Assembly (NCBI GenBank): GCA_012515635.1
Contig: JAAYXZ010000053.1
Location: 1-19,346, forward strand
Origin: Elusimicrobiota bacterium
GTDB lineage: Bacteria > Ratteibacteria > UBA8468 > B48-G9 > JAFGKM01
Length of the DNA stretch: 19,346 nucleotides
Direction of reading: 5' to 3'
Shown here: in pieces, positions 6,673-12,548 of the stretch
How the letters are laid out: every line of letters starts with the position of its first letter
Numbering within the stretch: the stretch's first letter is position 1
Position numbers and translations under genes: made by a program
Notes under the pieces: generated by a model
What the model saw: only the letters and a program-made list of their open reading frames with translations
Database searches by the model: none
Told to the model about the DNA's origin: nothing

Positions 6673-7164
6673 ATGAAAGAGAGTATAAATTTTGCAAGAG
6701 AGTTTGAAAGGGATGGGGCAATCTTTTATATTGAAATGGGGATGAAAGCAGACAATATTATCACAAAGAAACTCTTTTATACGATAACGAGGCAGGAGAT
6801 AGAGCATCTTGAGGCCATTGACAGTTTTATTATCAACGGACTGCATCGTAATTATGAAGACAGCGGAGAAAAGGTTGAAATTGAAATGAGGGATTTTTTT
6901 AAGAAGTTAAAAGCAAAGGGTGTAAGCGAATCTCATTTGCAGGCCTATGAAACAGCTATAGATATGGAGAAGAGAAGTTATCAGTTATATGAGCGATTTT
7001 ATCATGAAGCAAAGAATGATGAAGAGCGAAATTTCTTTAACTTTCTTATGTCGGAAGAGAAAAAACATTTAGATGCGTTTGTAAATGTCTATTCATATCT
7101 TTCAGACACAGATGACTGGTTTCAACAAGAAGAGAGTAAAGTTTGGAATTGGATGAATATATGA
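6673..7164 (+). CDS. rubrerythrin-like diiron protein without rubredoxin domain (1)
   Basis: This 163-residue four-helix ferritin-like protein has carboxylate/His ligands in the rubrerythrin pattern: Glu12 (FERDGAIFY), Glu42-x-x-His45 (QEIEHLEA), Glu99 (DMEKRSYQLYE) and Glu129-x-x-His132 (SEEKKHLDAF). It lacks the C-terminal CxxC...CxxC rubredoxin domain of classic rubrerythrins and ends in a Trp-rich tail (DDWFQ...VWNWMNI). It is likely a peroxide or oxygen reductase, or an iron-binding protein, fed by the separate rubredoxin. AGAGGTG lies upstream of the ATG. It is followed 29 bp later by a second, divergent member. Confidence 0.87.
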   Translation: MKESINFAREFERDGAIFYIEMGMKADNIITKKLFYTITRQEIEHLEAIDSFIINGLHRNYEDSGEKVEIEMRDFFKKLKAKGVSESHLQAYETAIDMEKRSYQLYERFYHEAKNDEERNFFNFLMSEEKKHLDAFVNVYSYLSDTDDWFQQEESKVWNWMNI

Positions 7165-7193
7165 AATATAATATAGGACAAAGGAGGTAAACT

Positions 7194-7673
7194 ATGGCAG
7201 TAATCTTTAATGTGAGCGAGATTTTGCAGTTTGCTATAAAAATAGAGAAGAACGGAGAGGATTTTTACAGAAAAGTGTCAGAAAAAATTTCTGACAGCGA
7301 GATAAAGAAACTCTTTATATTTCTGGCAGAAGAAGAGGTGAGGCACGGGGAGATTTTTGCGGAGATGATTGGCAATGTAATAAAATATGAGCCCCCTGAA
7401 ACATATCCTGGCGAATATTTTCAGTATTTAAGAGCATATGCGGATAATCTTATTTTCCCGCCGGAGATAGAAAAAGACCTGGACTATTCAAGTGTTATTA
7501 AAGCGATAGATTTTGGGATAAAAAGAGAACTGGATTCCATAATGTACTATCTGGAAACCAAGGCAGTAGTCCCTGAATCCCAGCATTCTGTAATGGATAA
7601 AATAATAGAAGAAGAAAGAAATCATTTTGTTCGCCTCTCTGCATTAAAAAAGGAGATGCAGAAGAAAATATAA
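7194..7673 (+). CDS. rubrerythrin-like diiron protein without rubredoxin domain (2)
   Basis: This 159-residue ferritin-like four-helix protein has ligands Glu18 (IEKNGEDFY), Glu48-x-x-His51 (AEEEVRHGEIF), Glu112 (IKRELDSIMYY) and Glu141-x-x-His144 (IIEEERNHF). It has no rubredoxin domain and no Cys at all. It differs clearly from its upstream neighbour in sequence and in the loop between helix pairs (PPETYPGEYFQYL), so the two are old paralogues or separate acquisitions, not a recent duplication. An excellent AAAGGAGGT ribosome site precedes the ATG. The role is inferred as peroxide reduction or iron handling within the same response. Confidence 0.87.
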   Translation: MAVIFNVSEILQFAIKIEKNGEDFYRKVSEKISDSEIKKLFIFLAEEEVRHGEIFAEMIGNVIKYEPPETYPGEYFQYLRAYADNLIFPPEIEKDLDYSSVIKAIDFGIKRELDSIMYYLETKAVVPESQHSVMDKIIEEERNHFVRLSALKKEMQKKI

Positions 7674-7683
7674 GGAGAAGACA

Positions 7684-7809
7684 ATGTGTAAGTGTTGCGG
7701 CGGTTCTAAAAAAGAAGAGAAAAAAATATATAAGTGTAGGAAATGCGGGAGAATATCTGAGGGGAAAAGCGAAGAGTGTTGCGGCGAGATTATGAAAGAA
7801 AAGGTATAA
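7684..7809 (+). CDS. 41-residue Cys-rich metal-knuckle peptide (desulforedoxin-like)
   Basis: This small gene is unmistakable: AAGGAG overlaps the previous stop, the ATG follows 10 bp after that stop, and the next gene starts 1 bp after its TAA. The product carries seven cysteines: MCKCC at the start, then YKCRKCG (Cys18, Cys21) and EECCGEIM (Cys32, Cys33). CxxCG followed by CCGExM is the signature of the desulforedoxin FeS4 site, though the loop between the pairs is shorter (10 residues) than in Desulfovibrio desulforedoxin (15). It could bind Fe as a small electron carrier or Zn as a ribbon. Several in-frame Lys/Glu residues make it highly charged. Function is unknown. Confidence 0.8.
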   Translation: MCKCCGGSKKEEKKIYKCRKCGRISEGKSEECCGEIMKEKV

Positions 7810-7810
7810 A

Positions 7811-8383
7811 ATGCCTCTAAGGATTTTGGGCATTTCAGGGAGTCCGAGGCGTGGTGGCAACAGTGAAACATTATTGGATATATGTCTATCCACAGCAAGA
7901 GACAGAGGTGCCAGCACAGAAAAGTTTATCCTCAATACGATGAGGTTTATCCCATGTCAGTCGTGTTCAGAGATAAGGAAAGACGGCAGGTGTAAGATAC
8001 AGGATGAGATGCAAACGCTGTATCCTTCCATTGAGACGGCAGATGTTGTTATTGTCGCTTCTCCCATCTTTTTTGGCAGTGTATCCGCTCAAACAAAAAT
8101 GATGATAGACCGCTTTCAGTGTCAGTGGCTTGGAATTAATTTTTTCAAGTCATACAAAATAGAAAAACGTAAACAGGGCGTCTTTATATGTGTAGAGGCA
8201 AGTGAGCGGAACAGTTTTTTAGAAAATGCAAAAGCAGTAATAAAGAATTTTTTTGTAACAATCGGCGCAACATATAAATATGAACTTTTCTGTCAAAATG
8301 TGGATGAAAAAGGGTCTGTAAATAGTCGCAATGACTGTATTGAAAAAGCAAAAGAGATAGGGCGCCTTATCACTGAGCGGTAA
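7811..8383 (+). CDS. NAD(P)H-dependent FMN reductase / iron-sulfur-flavoprotein-like
   Basis: This 190-residue flavodoxin-fold protein has the FMN phosphate loop GISGSPRRGGNSET (7-20) and the flavin-edge loop ASPIFFGSVSAQTKMMIDR. It resembles Isf-type flavoproteins, in which CxxCxxC...C binds a 4Fe-4S cluster just after the second strand. Here the motif reads Cys49-x-x-Cys52-x-x-Ile55...Cys61, so the third ligand is lost and a normal cluster is doubtful. It may still reduce flavins or rubredoxin, and is a candidate electron entry point for this operon, which otherwise lacks a rubredoxin reductase. Start 1 bp after the Cys-rich peptide stop implies coupled translation. Confidence 0.85.
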   Translation: MPLRILGISGSPRRGGNSETLLDICLSTARDRGASTEKFILNTMRFIPCQSCSEIRKDGRCKIQDEMQTLYPSIETADVVIVASPIFFGSVSAQTKMMIDRFQCQWLGINFFKSYKIEKRKQGVFICVEASERNSFLENAKAVIKNFFVTIGATYKYELFCQNVDEKGSVNSRNDCIEKAKEIGRLITER

Positions 8384-8426
8384 GAAGCATTTATATTTTC
8401 CATTTTTTCGTTAAGAGAGATATTTT

Positions 8427-9242
8427 ATGACAGAATACATAGGGCGTTTTAATCCTGTATTACTTGCGTTTTTTGCAACGACGTTTACATGGTTTCTTAC
8501 CGCAGTAGGCGCAATGTTTGTTTTTTTCAATGCCCGTCCGTCAAGAAAGGTTTTTGACTGTTCTCTTGGATTTGCGGGCGGGGTGATGGTTGCAGCAAGT
8601 TTTTTTTCTTTGCTTCTTCCAGCGATAGAAATTTCCGGAGAGATATCCCATGTTCCGGAATGGGTTGTTATAGCTACAGGTTTTGTTCTTGGATGCCTAT
8701 TCCTCTATGTTTTGGATAGAGTGATTCCCCATCTGCATCTTAATATGCCCTTTAATGAAAAGGAAGGTCCTGATACCAACATACCTATTCCTTATCTTCT
8801 TGTGCTGGCTATAACTTTACATAATATACCCGAAGGGCTTGCGGTGGGTGTTGCCTTCGGTTCCACTAAGTTCTCTGCAGGGATAGGTGTTTTTTTATCC
8901 GCTATCTCCCTTACTTTTGCCATAGGTCTTCAAAATATCCCTGAAGGTATGGCGGTTGCAATTCCTTTAAGGAGTGCCGGCTTAAGCAAGGCAAAAGCCT
9001 TTTTTTACGGTCAGTTGTCTGGGCTTGTAGAGATAGCGGGAGGTCTTATGGGGGTTTTGGCTGTAAGTTTTTTTTACCCCTTATTGCCTTATGCGTTATC
9101 TTTTGCTGCTGGGGCGATGATTTATGTGGTTGTTGAAGAGGTTATACCTGAGACACAACGCGCTGGAAATACAGATATAGCCACCCTGTCTTTTCTTTTA
9201 GGGTTTCTTATTATGATGATTCTTGATACCGCGCTTCTTTGA
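8427..9242 (+). CDS. ZIP-family divalent metal transporter, GufA type
   Basis: This 271-residue membrane protein has about eight hydrophobic segments. The binuclear metal site appears as His132-Asn-x-x-Pro-Glu136 (LHNIPEGLAVGVAFG) and Gln169-Asn-x-x-Pro-Glu173 (LQNIPEGMAVAIP); Gln in place of His in the second motif is the GufA-subfamily pattern also found in Bordetella ZIP. VVEEVIPETQ near the end is family-typical. ZIP proteins move Zn, Fe, Mn or similar metals into the cytoplasm. As the last gene of a PerR-linked operon, Mn or Zn import during peroxide stress is plausible but not shown. The ribosome site is weak (AGAGAG). Confidence 0.92.
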   Translation: MTEYIGRFNPVLLAFFATTFTWFLTAVGAMFVFFNARPSRKVFDCSLGFAGGVMVAASFFSLLLPAIEISGEISHVPEWVVIATGFVLGCLFLYVLDRVIPHLHLNMPFNEKEGPDTNIPIPYLLVLAITLHNIPEGLAVGVAFGSTKFSAGIGVFLSAISLTFAIGLQNIPEGMAVAIPLRSAGLSKAKAFFYGQLSGLVEIAGGLMGVLAVSFFYPLLPYALSFAAGAMIYVVVEEVIPETQRAGNTDIATLSFLLGFLIMMILDTALL

Positions 9243-9267
9243 CTGATATAGGCAAGTATGCTATATT
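9239..9267 (+). promoter_or_regulatory. recA promoter
   Basis: TTGACT at 9239-9244 and TATATT at 9262-9267 are 17 bp apart. The -35 overlaps the stop codon of the ZIP gene. The expected +1 near 9274 gives a leader of about 30 nt before ATG 9304. I saw no clear LexA-type operator overlapping it. Confidence 0.65.
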
Positions 9268-9303
9268 TCTACTATAAGACAGCTAAATATGATGGAGGAG
9301 AAA

Positions 9304-10308
9304 ATGGATAAAGAAAAAGCTCTGGAGATGGCTATTACCCAAATAGAAAAGGAGTTTGGTAAAGGGGCGATAATGCGGTTGGGCGAGAAGAAGACTATGG
9401 AGATTCCCGTAATCTCAACAGGGGCTATTTCCCTTGATATAGCCCTTGGAATAGGCGGTATTCCCAAAGGGAGGGTAATAGAGGTTTTTGGTCCGGAGGC
9501 ATCAGGAAAGACAACACTTGCCCTGCATATTATTGCAGAGGCGCAGAAAGCAGGCGGACAAGCGGCATTTATAGATGCTGAGCATGCCCTTAATCCTGAA
9601 TATGCTAAAAAATTAGGGGTAAATGTAGAAGAGATGCTTATAAGCCAGCCGGATACAGGAGAGCAGGCGTTAGAGATTGCTGAGGCGCTTATCAGAAGCA
9701 ACGCAATAGATGTTATAGTGATTGACTCTGTAGCGGCTCTTGTGCCGAAAGCGGAATTGGAAGGAGAGATGGGAGAGAGCGTTATGGGTCTTCAGGCGCG
9801 GCTGATGTCTCAGGCATTGAGAAAACTCACAGGATATATCAGCAAGTCAAACACCGCAGTTATATTTATTAACCAATTAAGGGAAAAGATAGGCGTGTTT
9901 TTTGGAAATCCTGAGACAACACCAGGAGGGCGGGCATTAAAATTCTATTCTTCAGTAAGGTTGGATGTAAGGAGGATAGAGAGTATAAAGAGCGGTTCAG
10001 AGATTATCGGGAACAAAATGAGGGTAAGGGTTGTTAAAAACAAGGTAGCCCCTCCGTTCAAAGAGACAGAACTTAATATGTATTATGGCGAGGGGATATC
10101 AAAAGAAAGTTCTTTAATCAACGCGGCGCTTCAGTATAAGGTGATAGATAAAAAGGGCAGTTATTTTCAGTTCGGCGGAGATAATATCGGACAGGGCATG
10201 GAAAATACAATTGAAGCAATGAAGAAAGATACAAAACTTTATGATGGTATTGAAAAAAAAGTGAAAGAAGCGGCGGGTCTAAAAGTAAGCGTTAAAAAAG
10301 AGACATAA
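9304..10308 (+). CDS. recA: RecA recombinase
   Basis: This is the 334-residue DNA strand-exchange ATPase. Visible are Walker A GPEASGKTT (63-71), the Walker B strand DVIVIDSVAAL, the AELEGEMGE segment, loop 2 around GVFFGNPETTPGGRALKFY, and the KNKVAPPFK C-terminal-domain motif. I chose ATG 9304 because GGAGGAG (9294-9300) sits just before it; the in-frame ATGs at 9289 and 9292 lie upstream of or within that site and would leave the protein with no ribosome site. Length then matches compact RecAs. It has its own promoter, separating it from the stress operon. Confidence 0.98.
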   Translation: MDKEKALEMAITQIEKEFGKGAIMRLGEKKTMEIPVISTGAISLDIALGIGGIPKGRVIEVFGPEASGKTTLALHIIAEAQKAGGQAAFIDAEHALNPEYAKKLGVNVEEMLISQPDTGEQALEIAEALIRSNAIDVIVIDSVAALVPKAELEGEMGESVMGLQARLMSQALRKLTGYISKSNTAVIFINQLREKIGVFFGNPETTPGGRALKFYSSVRLDVRRIESIKSGSEIIGNKMRVRVVKNKVAPPFKETELNMYYGEGISKESSLINAALQYKVIDKKGSYFQFGGDNIGQGMENTIEAMKKDTKLYDGIEKKVKEAAGLKVSVKKET

Positions 10309-10602
10309 TCTCAGTGGAATATATTTCTTGGGGGTTCTATTTTCTTTATTAAGGGAGGATAACAATAAAAGAAAGAAGAATAGAACTTGTAGGATATAAT
10401 TTTATAAGAAATGCACACTCCAACGATTATAACTATTCCTTTCAGCACGACCGGTTATAAAAATGTTGCGCAACAGAGCAGAGGAATTATTGAATAACAA
10501 GATTTCTGAACAATGCGGGCGGATTAAGCAGATACCGCTAAAACTTTTCTCTTTTTTTTTCATCTAAATATAATATAAGATAAGTAAAAAAGGGAGGACG
10601 TG
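10309..10602 (+). other. 294-bp recA-degQ intergenic region with inverted repeats
   Basis: No convincing gene is present. GTTCTATT (10334-10341) and AATAGAAC (10379-10386) form a perfect 8-bp stem that continues inward imperfectly (CTTTATT 10344-10350 with AATAAAAG 10364-10371) around a loop holding AAGGGAGGAT. GTTGCGCAAC (10465-10474) is a perfect palindrome. A frame after the loop (10364 to about 10460) stays open for about 30 codons but would need an ATA start. GGCGG/CCGCT near 10518-10539 followed at a distance by T9 (10552-10560) is at best a weak terminator. The region may hold a decayed gene, a leader or a small RNA. Confidence 0.45.
10569..10574 (+). promoter_or_regulatory. possible -10 box of the degQ-recX-alaS operon
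   Basis: TATAAT lies 28 bp before the degQ ATG, a suitable distance. The matching -35 position is a C/T-rich tract (TTTCTC) that does not resemble TTGACA, so either another sigma factor or an activator would be needed, or it is chance in AT-rich DNA. Confidence 0.35.
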
Positions 10603-12099
10603 ATGAAAAAGATAAAAATTGTGGCAATAGGCGTTATTGTTGGGGTTGTTATGGCAGGGTTGTTCTCTTCTTCTCTTAATCAGCAGAACAGCGCTTTATT
10701 TAAAAGACAAACAGTATATCCTAAACCGTATGTTCTTACAGGGGAAGATGGGCAACTTCTATCTCTGCAAAACTCCTTTATTCAGATAGCAAAACTGGTA
10801 AAACCTGCTGTGGTACAGATAACTACGGAAAAGACCGTGACCTATCGCTACTGGGATCCTTTTCAGGAGTTTGGAAGATTTTTTGGAGGCTCTCCCATGG
10901 AAGAGTTTTTTTCTGCCCCAAAACGTGAACAGCAACGGACATACGAAAGAAAACAGCAGGGTCTTGGCTCTGGGTTTATAGTTGATGAAGACGGATACAT
11001 ACTTACCAATAACCATGTTATCGCAGGAGTGGATAAAATAATTGTTAAACTATTAGATGACTCCCATAATTATGAAGCAAAAATTATAGGGACCGACCCT
11101 AAGACCGATCTTGCCCTTGTAAAGATAGAGACAAAGCGTTTGCTTTCAACAGTGCGGCTTGCTGATTCCGACAGGATTGAGCCGGGAGAATGGGTAATGG
11201 CTATAGGAAATCCTATGGGGCTTACCGCCACAGTGACAGTCGGCATCGTAAGCGCAAAAGGAAGGTCTGGGTTTGGGGTTACCCAGTATGAGGATTTCAT
11301 ACAAACAGATGCCGCAATTAATCCAGGTAATTCAGGGGGACCTCTTATCAATATTAACGGCGAGGTAATAGGTGTTAATACTTTTATCGTCTCTCCAGCT
11401 GTCGCTGAAGGTCTTGGGTTTGCTATACCTATTAATATCGCCAAGCAGGTGTTTGCTCAGTTGAAAGAGAAAGGAAAAGTCGTCAGGGGTTATCTTGGGG
11501 TTACTCTCCAGTCAATGGATGAAGAGATTGCTTTATCTTTTGGCTTAAAGGAGGCAAAAGGGGCTCTTGTTACAAGCGTGGTTACTGATAGCCCTGCCGG
11601 TAAAGCAAATATTCAGGAAAAAGATGTTATATTAAAGTTTGACGGTCAGGATATACAAGATGTTCAGGACCTGCAAATTAAGGTTGCCGCTACTCCTATC
11701 GGTAAAAATACGGTAATTGTTGTATGGAGAGACAAAAAAGAAAAATCTCTCTCAATCACAATTGCAGAGATGCCGACTGATGAAGAATTGGCAAAGAAGG
11801 TTGAGAAGCAAGAGCAGTGGAGAGGAATGACTGTAGCAGCCATAACCTCGGATATAAAAGGATACTTTAACTTGAAAGAAACGGACGGGGTTGTTGTTGT
11901 ATCCGTTGAACCGGGTTCTCCTTCGGAAGAATCAGGAATAGTGCCCGGTGTTATCATTAAAGAGATAGACGTAATTAAAACAAGGAACATCGCGGAATAT
12001 AACAACGCTATAAAAAAGATGCCCGCGGAAAAGAGTGTCCGTGTAATGATAAAAAAAGGAGAGCAAAGCTTTTTTGTGATATTAAAGGGTGAAAAATAA
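10603..12099 (+). CDS. degQ: periplasmic serine protease of the DegQ/HtrA family
   Basis: This 498-residue protein handles misfolded exported proteins. An N-terminal hydrophobic stretch (KIVAIGVIVGVVMAGLF, about 6-21) is a signal peptide or anchor. The trypsin-like domain carries the triad His138 (TNNHVIAG), Asp169 (DPKTDLALVKI) and Ser244 (NPGNSGGPL). Two PDZ domains follow, at about 290-385 (GYLGVTLQ onward) and 405-497. This two-PDZ layout is the DegP/DegQ/MucD type. I chose ATG 10603, 5 bp after GGGAGG; GTG 10600 is too close to it. It sits between recA and recX, which are usually adjacent, and its 3' end overlaps recX by 11 bp. Confidence 0.95.
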   Translation: MKKIKIVAIGVIVGVVMAGLFSSSLNQQNSALFKRQTVYPKPYVLTGEDGQLLSLQNSFIQIAKLVKPAVVQITTEKTVTYRYWDPFQEFGRFFGGSPMEEFFSAPKREQQRTYERKQQGLGSGFIVDEDGYILTNNHVIAGVDKIIVKLLDDSHNYEAKIIGTDPKTDLALVKIETKRLLSTVRLADSDRIEPGEWVMAIGNPMGLTATVTVGIVSAKGRSGFGVTQYEDFIQTDAAINPGNSGGPLININGEVIGVNTFIVSPAVAEGLGFAIPINIAKQVFAQLKEKGKVVRGYLGVTLQSMDEEIALSFGLKEAKGALVTSVVTDSPAGKANIQEKDVILKFDGQDIQDVQDLQIKVAATPIGKNTVIVVWRDKKEKSLSITIAEMPTDEELAKKVEKQEQWRGMTVAAITSDIKGYFNLKETDGVVVVSVEPGSPSEESGIVPGVIIKEIDVIKTRNIAEYNNAIKKMPAEKSVRVMIKKGEQSFFVILKGEK

Positions 12100-12547
12100 A
12101 AGACTTTATGCCAGAGCATTGAAACTGCTTGGGTTGAAGAGCCGTTCGGAGGCAGAACTAAGAGAAAAGATATGTGGTGATGCCGAAGAAGAGGAGGTTG
12201 ACGAGGTCATTGAAGAATGCAAAAGGCATCGTTATTTGGATGACAGGGCATTGGCAGAGTATATTGTGGATAGTTCCCTGAAAAAAAACAAAGGGTATTG
12301 GTATATCGTTTCTGCTCTTGAAAAAAGGAATATAAGAGAAGATATAATAGAAGAGGTAAAAGATAGTTTTGATTTTGAAACGGAGTTTAAAAAAGCGGAG
12401 GAGTTTGTTTGTAAAAGCAGGAAAAAGAAATCCATCTCCTCCTTATTTTTTTCTTTGAAATCAAAAGGTTTTTCGTCCCCTGTTTTAAGCAGAATAAAAC
12501 AAAGATACTTAAAAAGGGGCAGTAAACAACAGCAGAAAGGAGAATAG
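12089..12547 (+). CDS. recX: RecX regulatory protein
   Basis: This 152-residue all-helical modulator binds and limits RecA filaments. Family features are YARALKLLGLKSRSEAELREKI near the start, the following IEECKRHRYLDDRALAEYIV and the KGYWYIVSALEKRNI repeat, giving the expected three-helix repeats. The GTG start at 12089 lies inside the end of degQ, preceded closely by AAAGG, and no in-frame ATG is available nearby, so translation probably depends on ribosomes leaving degQ. The C-terminus is very basic. alaS starts 1 bp after its stop. Confidence 0.92.
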   Translation: MKNKRLYARALKLLGLKSRSEAELREKICGDAEEEEVDEVIEECKRHRYLDDRALAEYIVDSSLKKNKGYWYIVSALEKRNIREDIIEEVKDSFDFETEFKKAEEFVCKSRKKKSISSLFFSLKSKGFSSPVLSRIKQRYLKRGSKQQQKGE

Positions 12548-12548
12548 A

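Noticed and set aside
10395..10407. Second PerR-box-like element (TATAATTTTATAA)
   Set aside because: The half-sites are separated by 2 bases, not 3, and several core positions differ. In AT-rich DNA this is expected by chance.
10518..10560. Intrinsic terminator after recA
   Set aside because: The stem is only about 5 bp with a wobble pair, and the T9 run starts 12 bases after it. Too weak to call.
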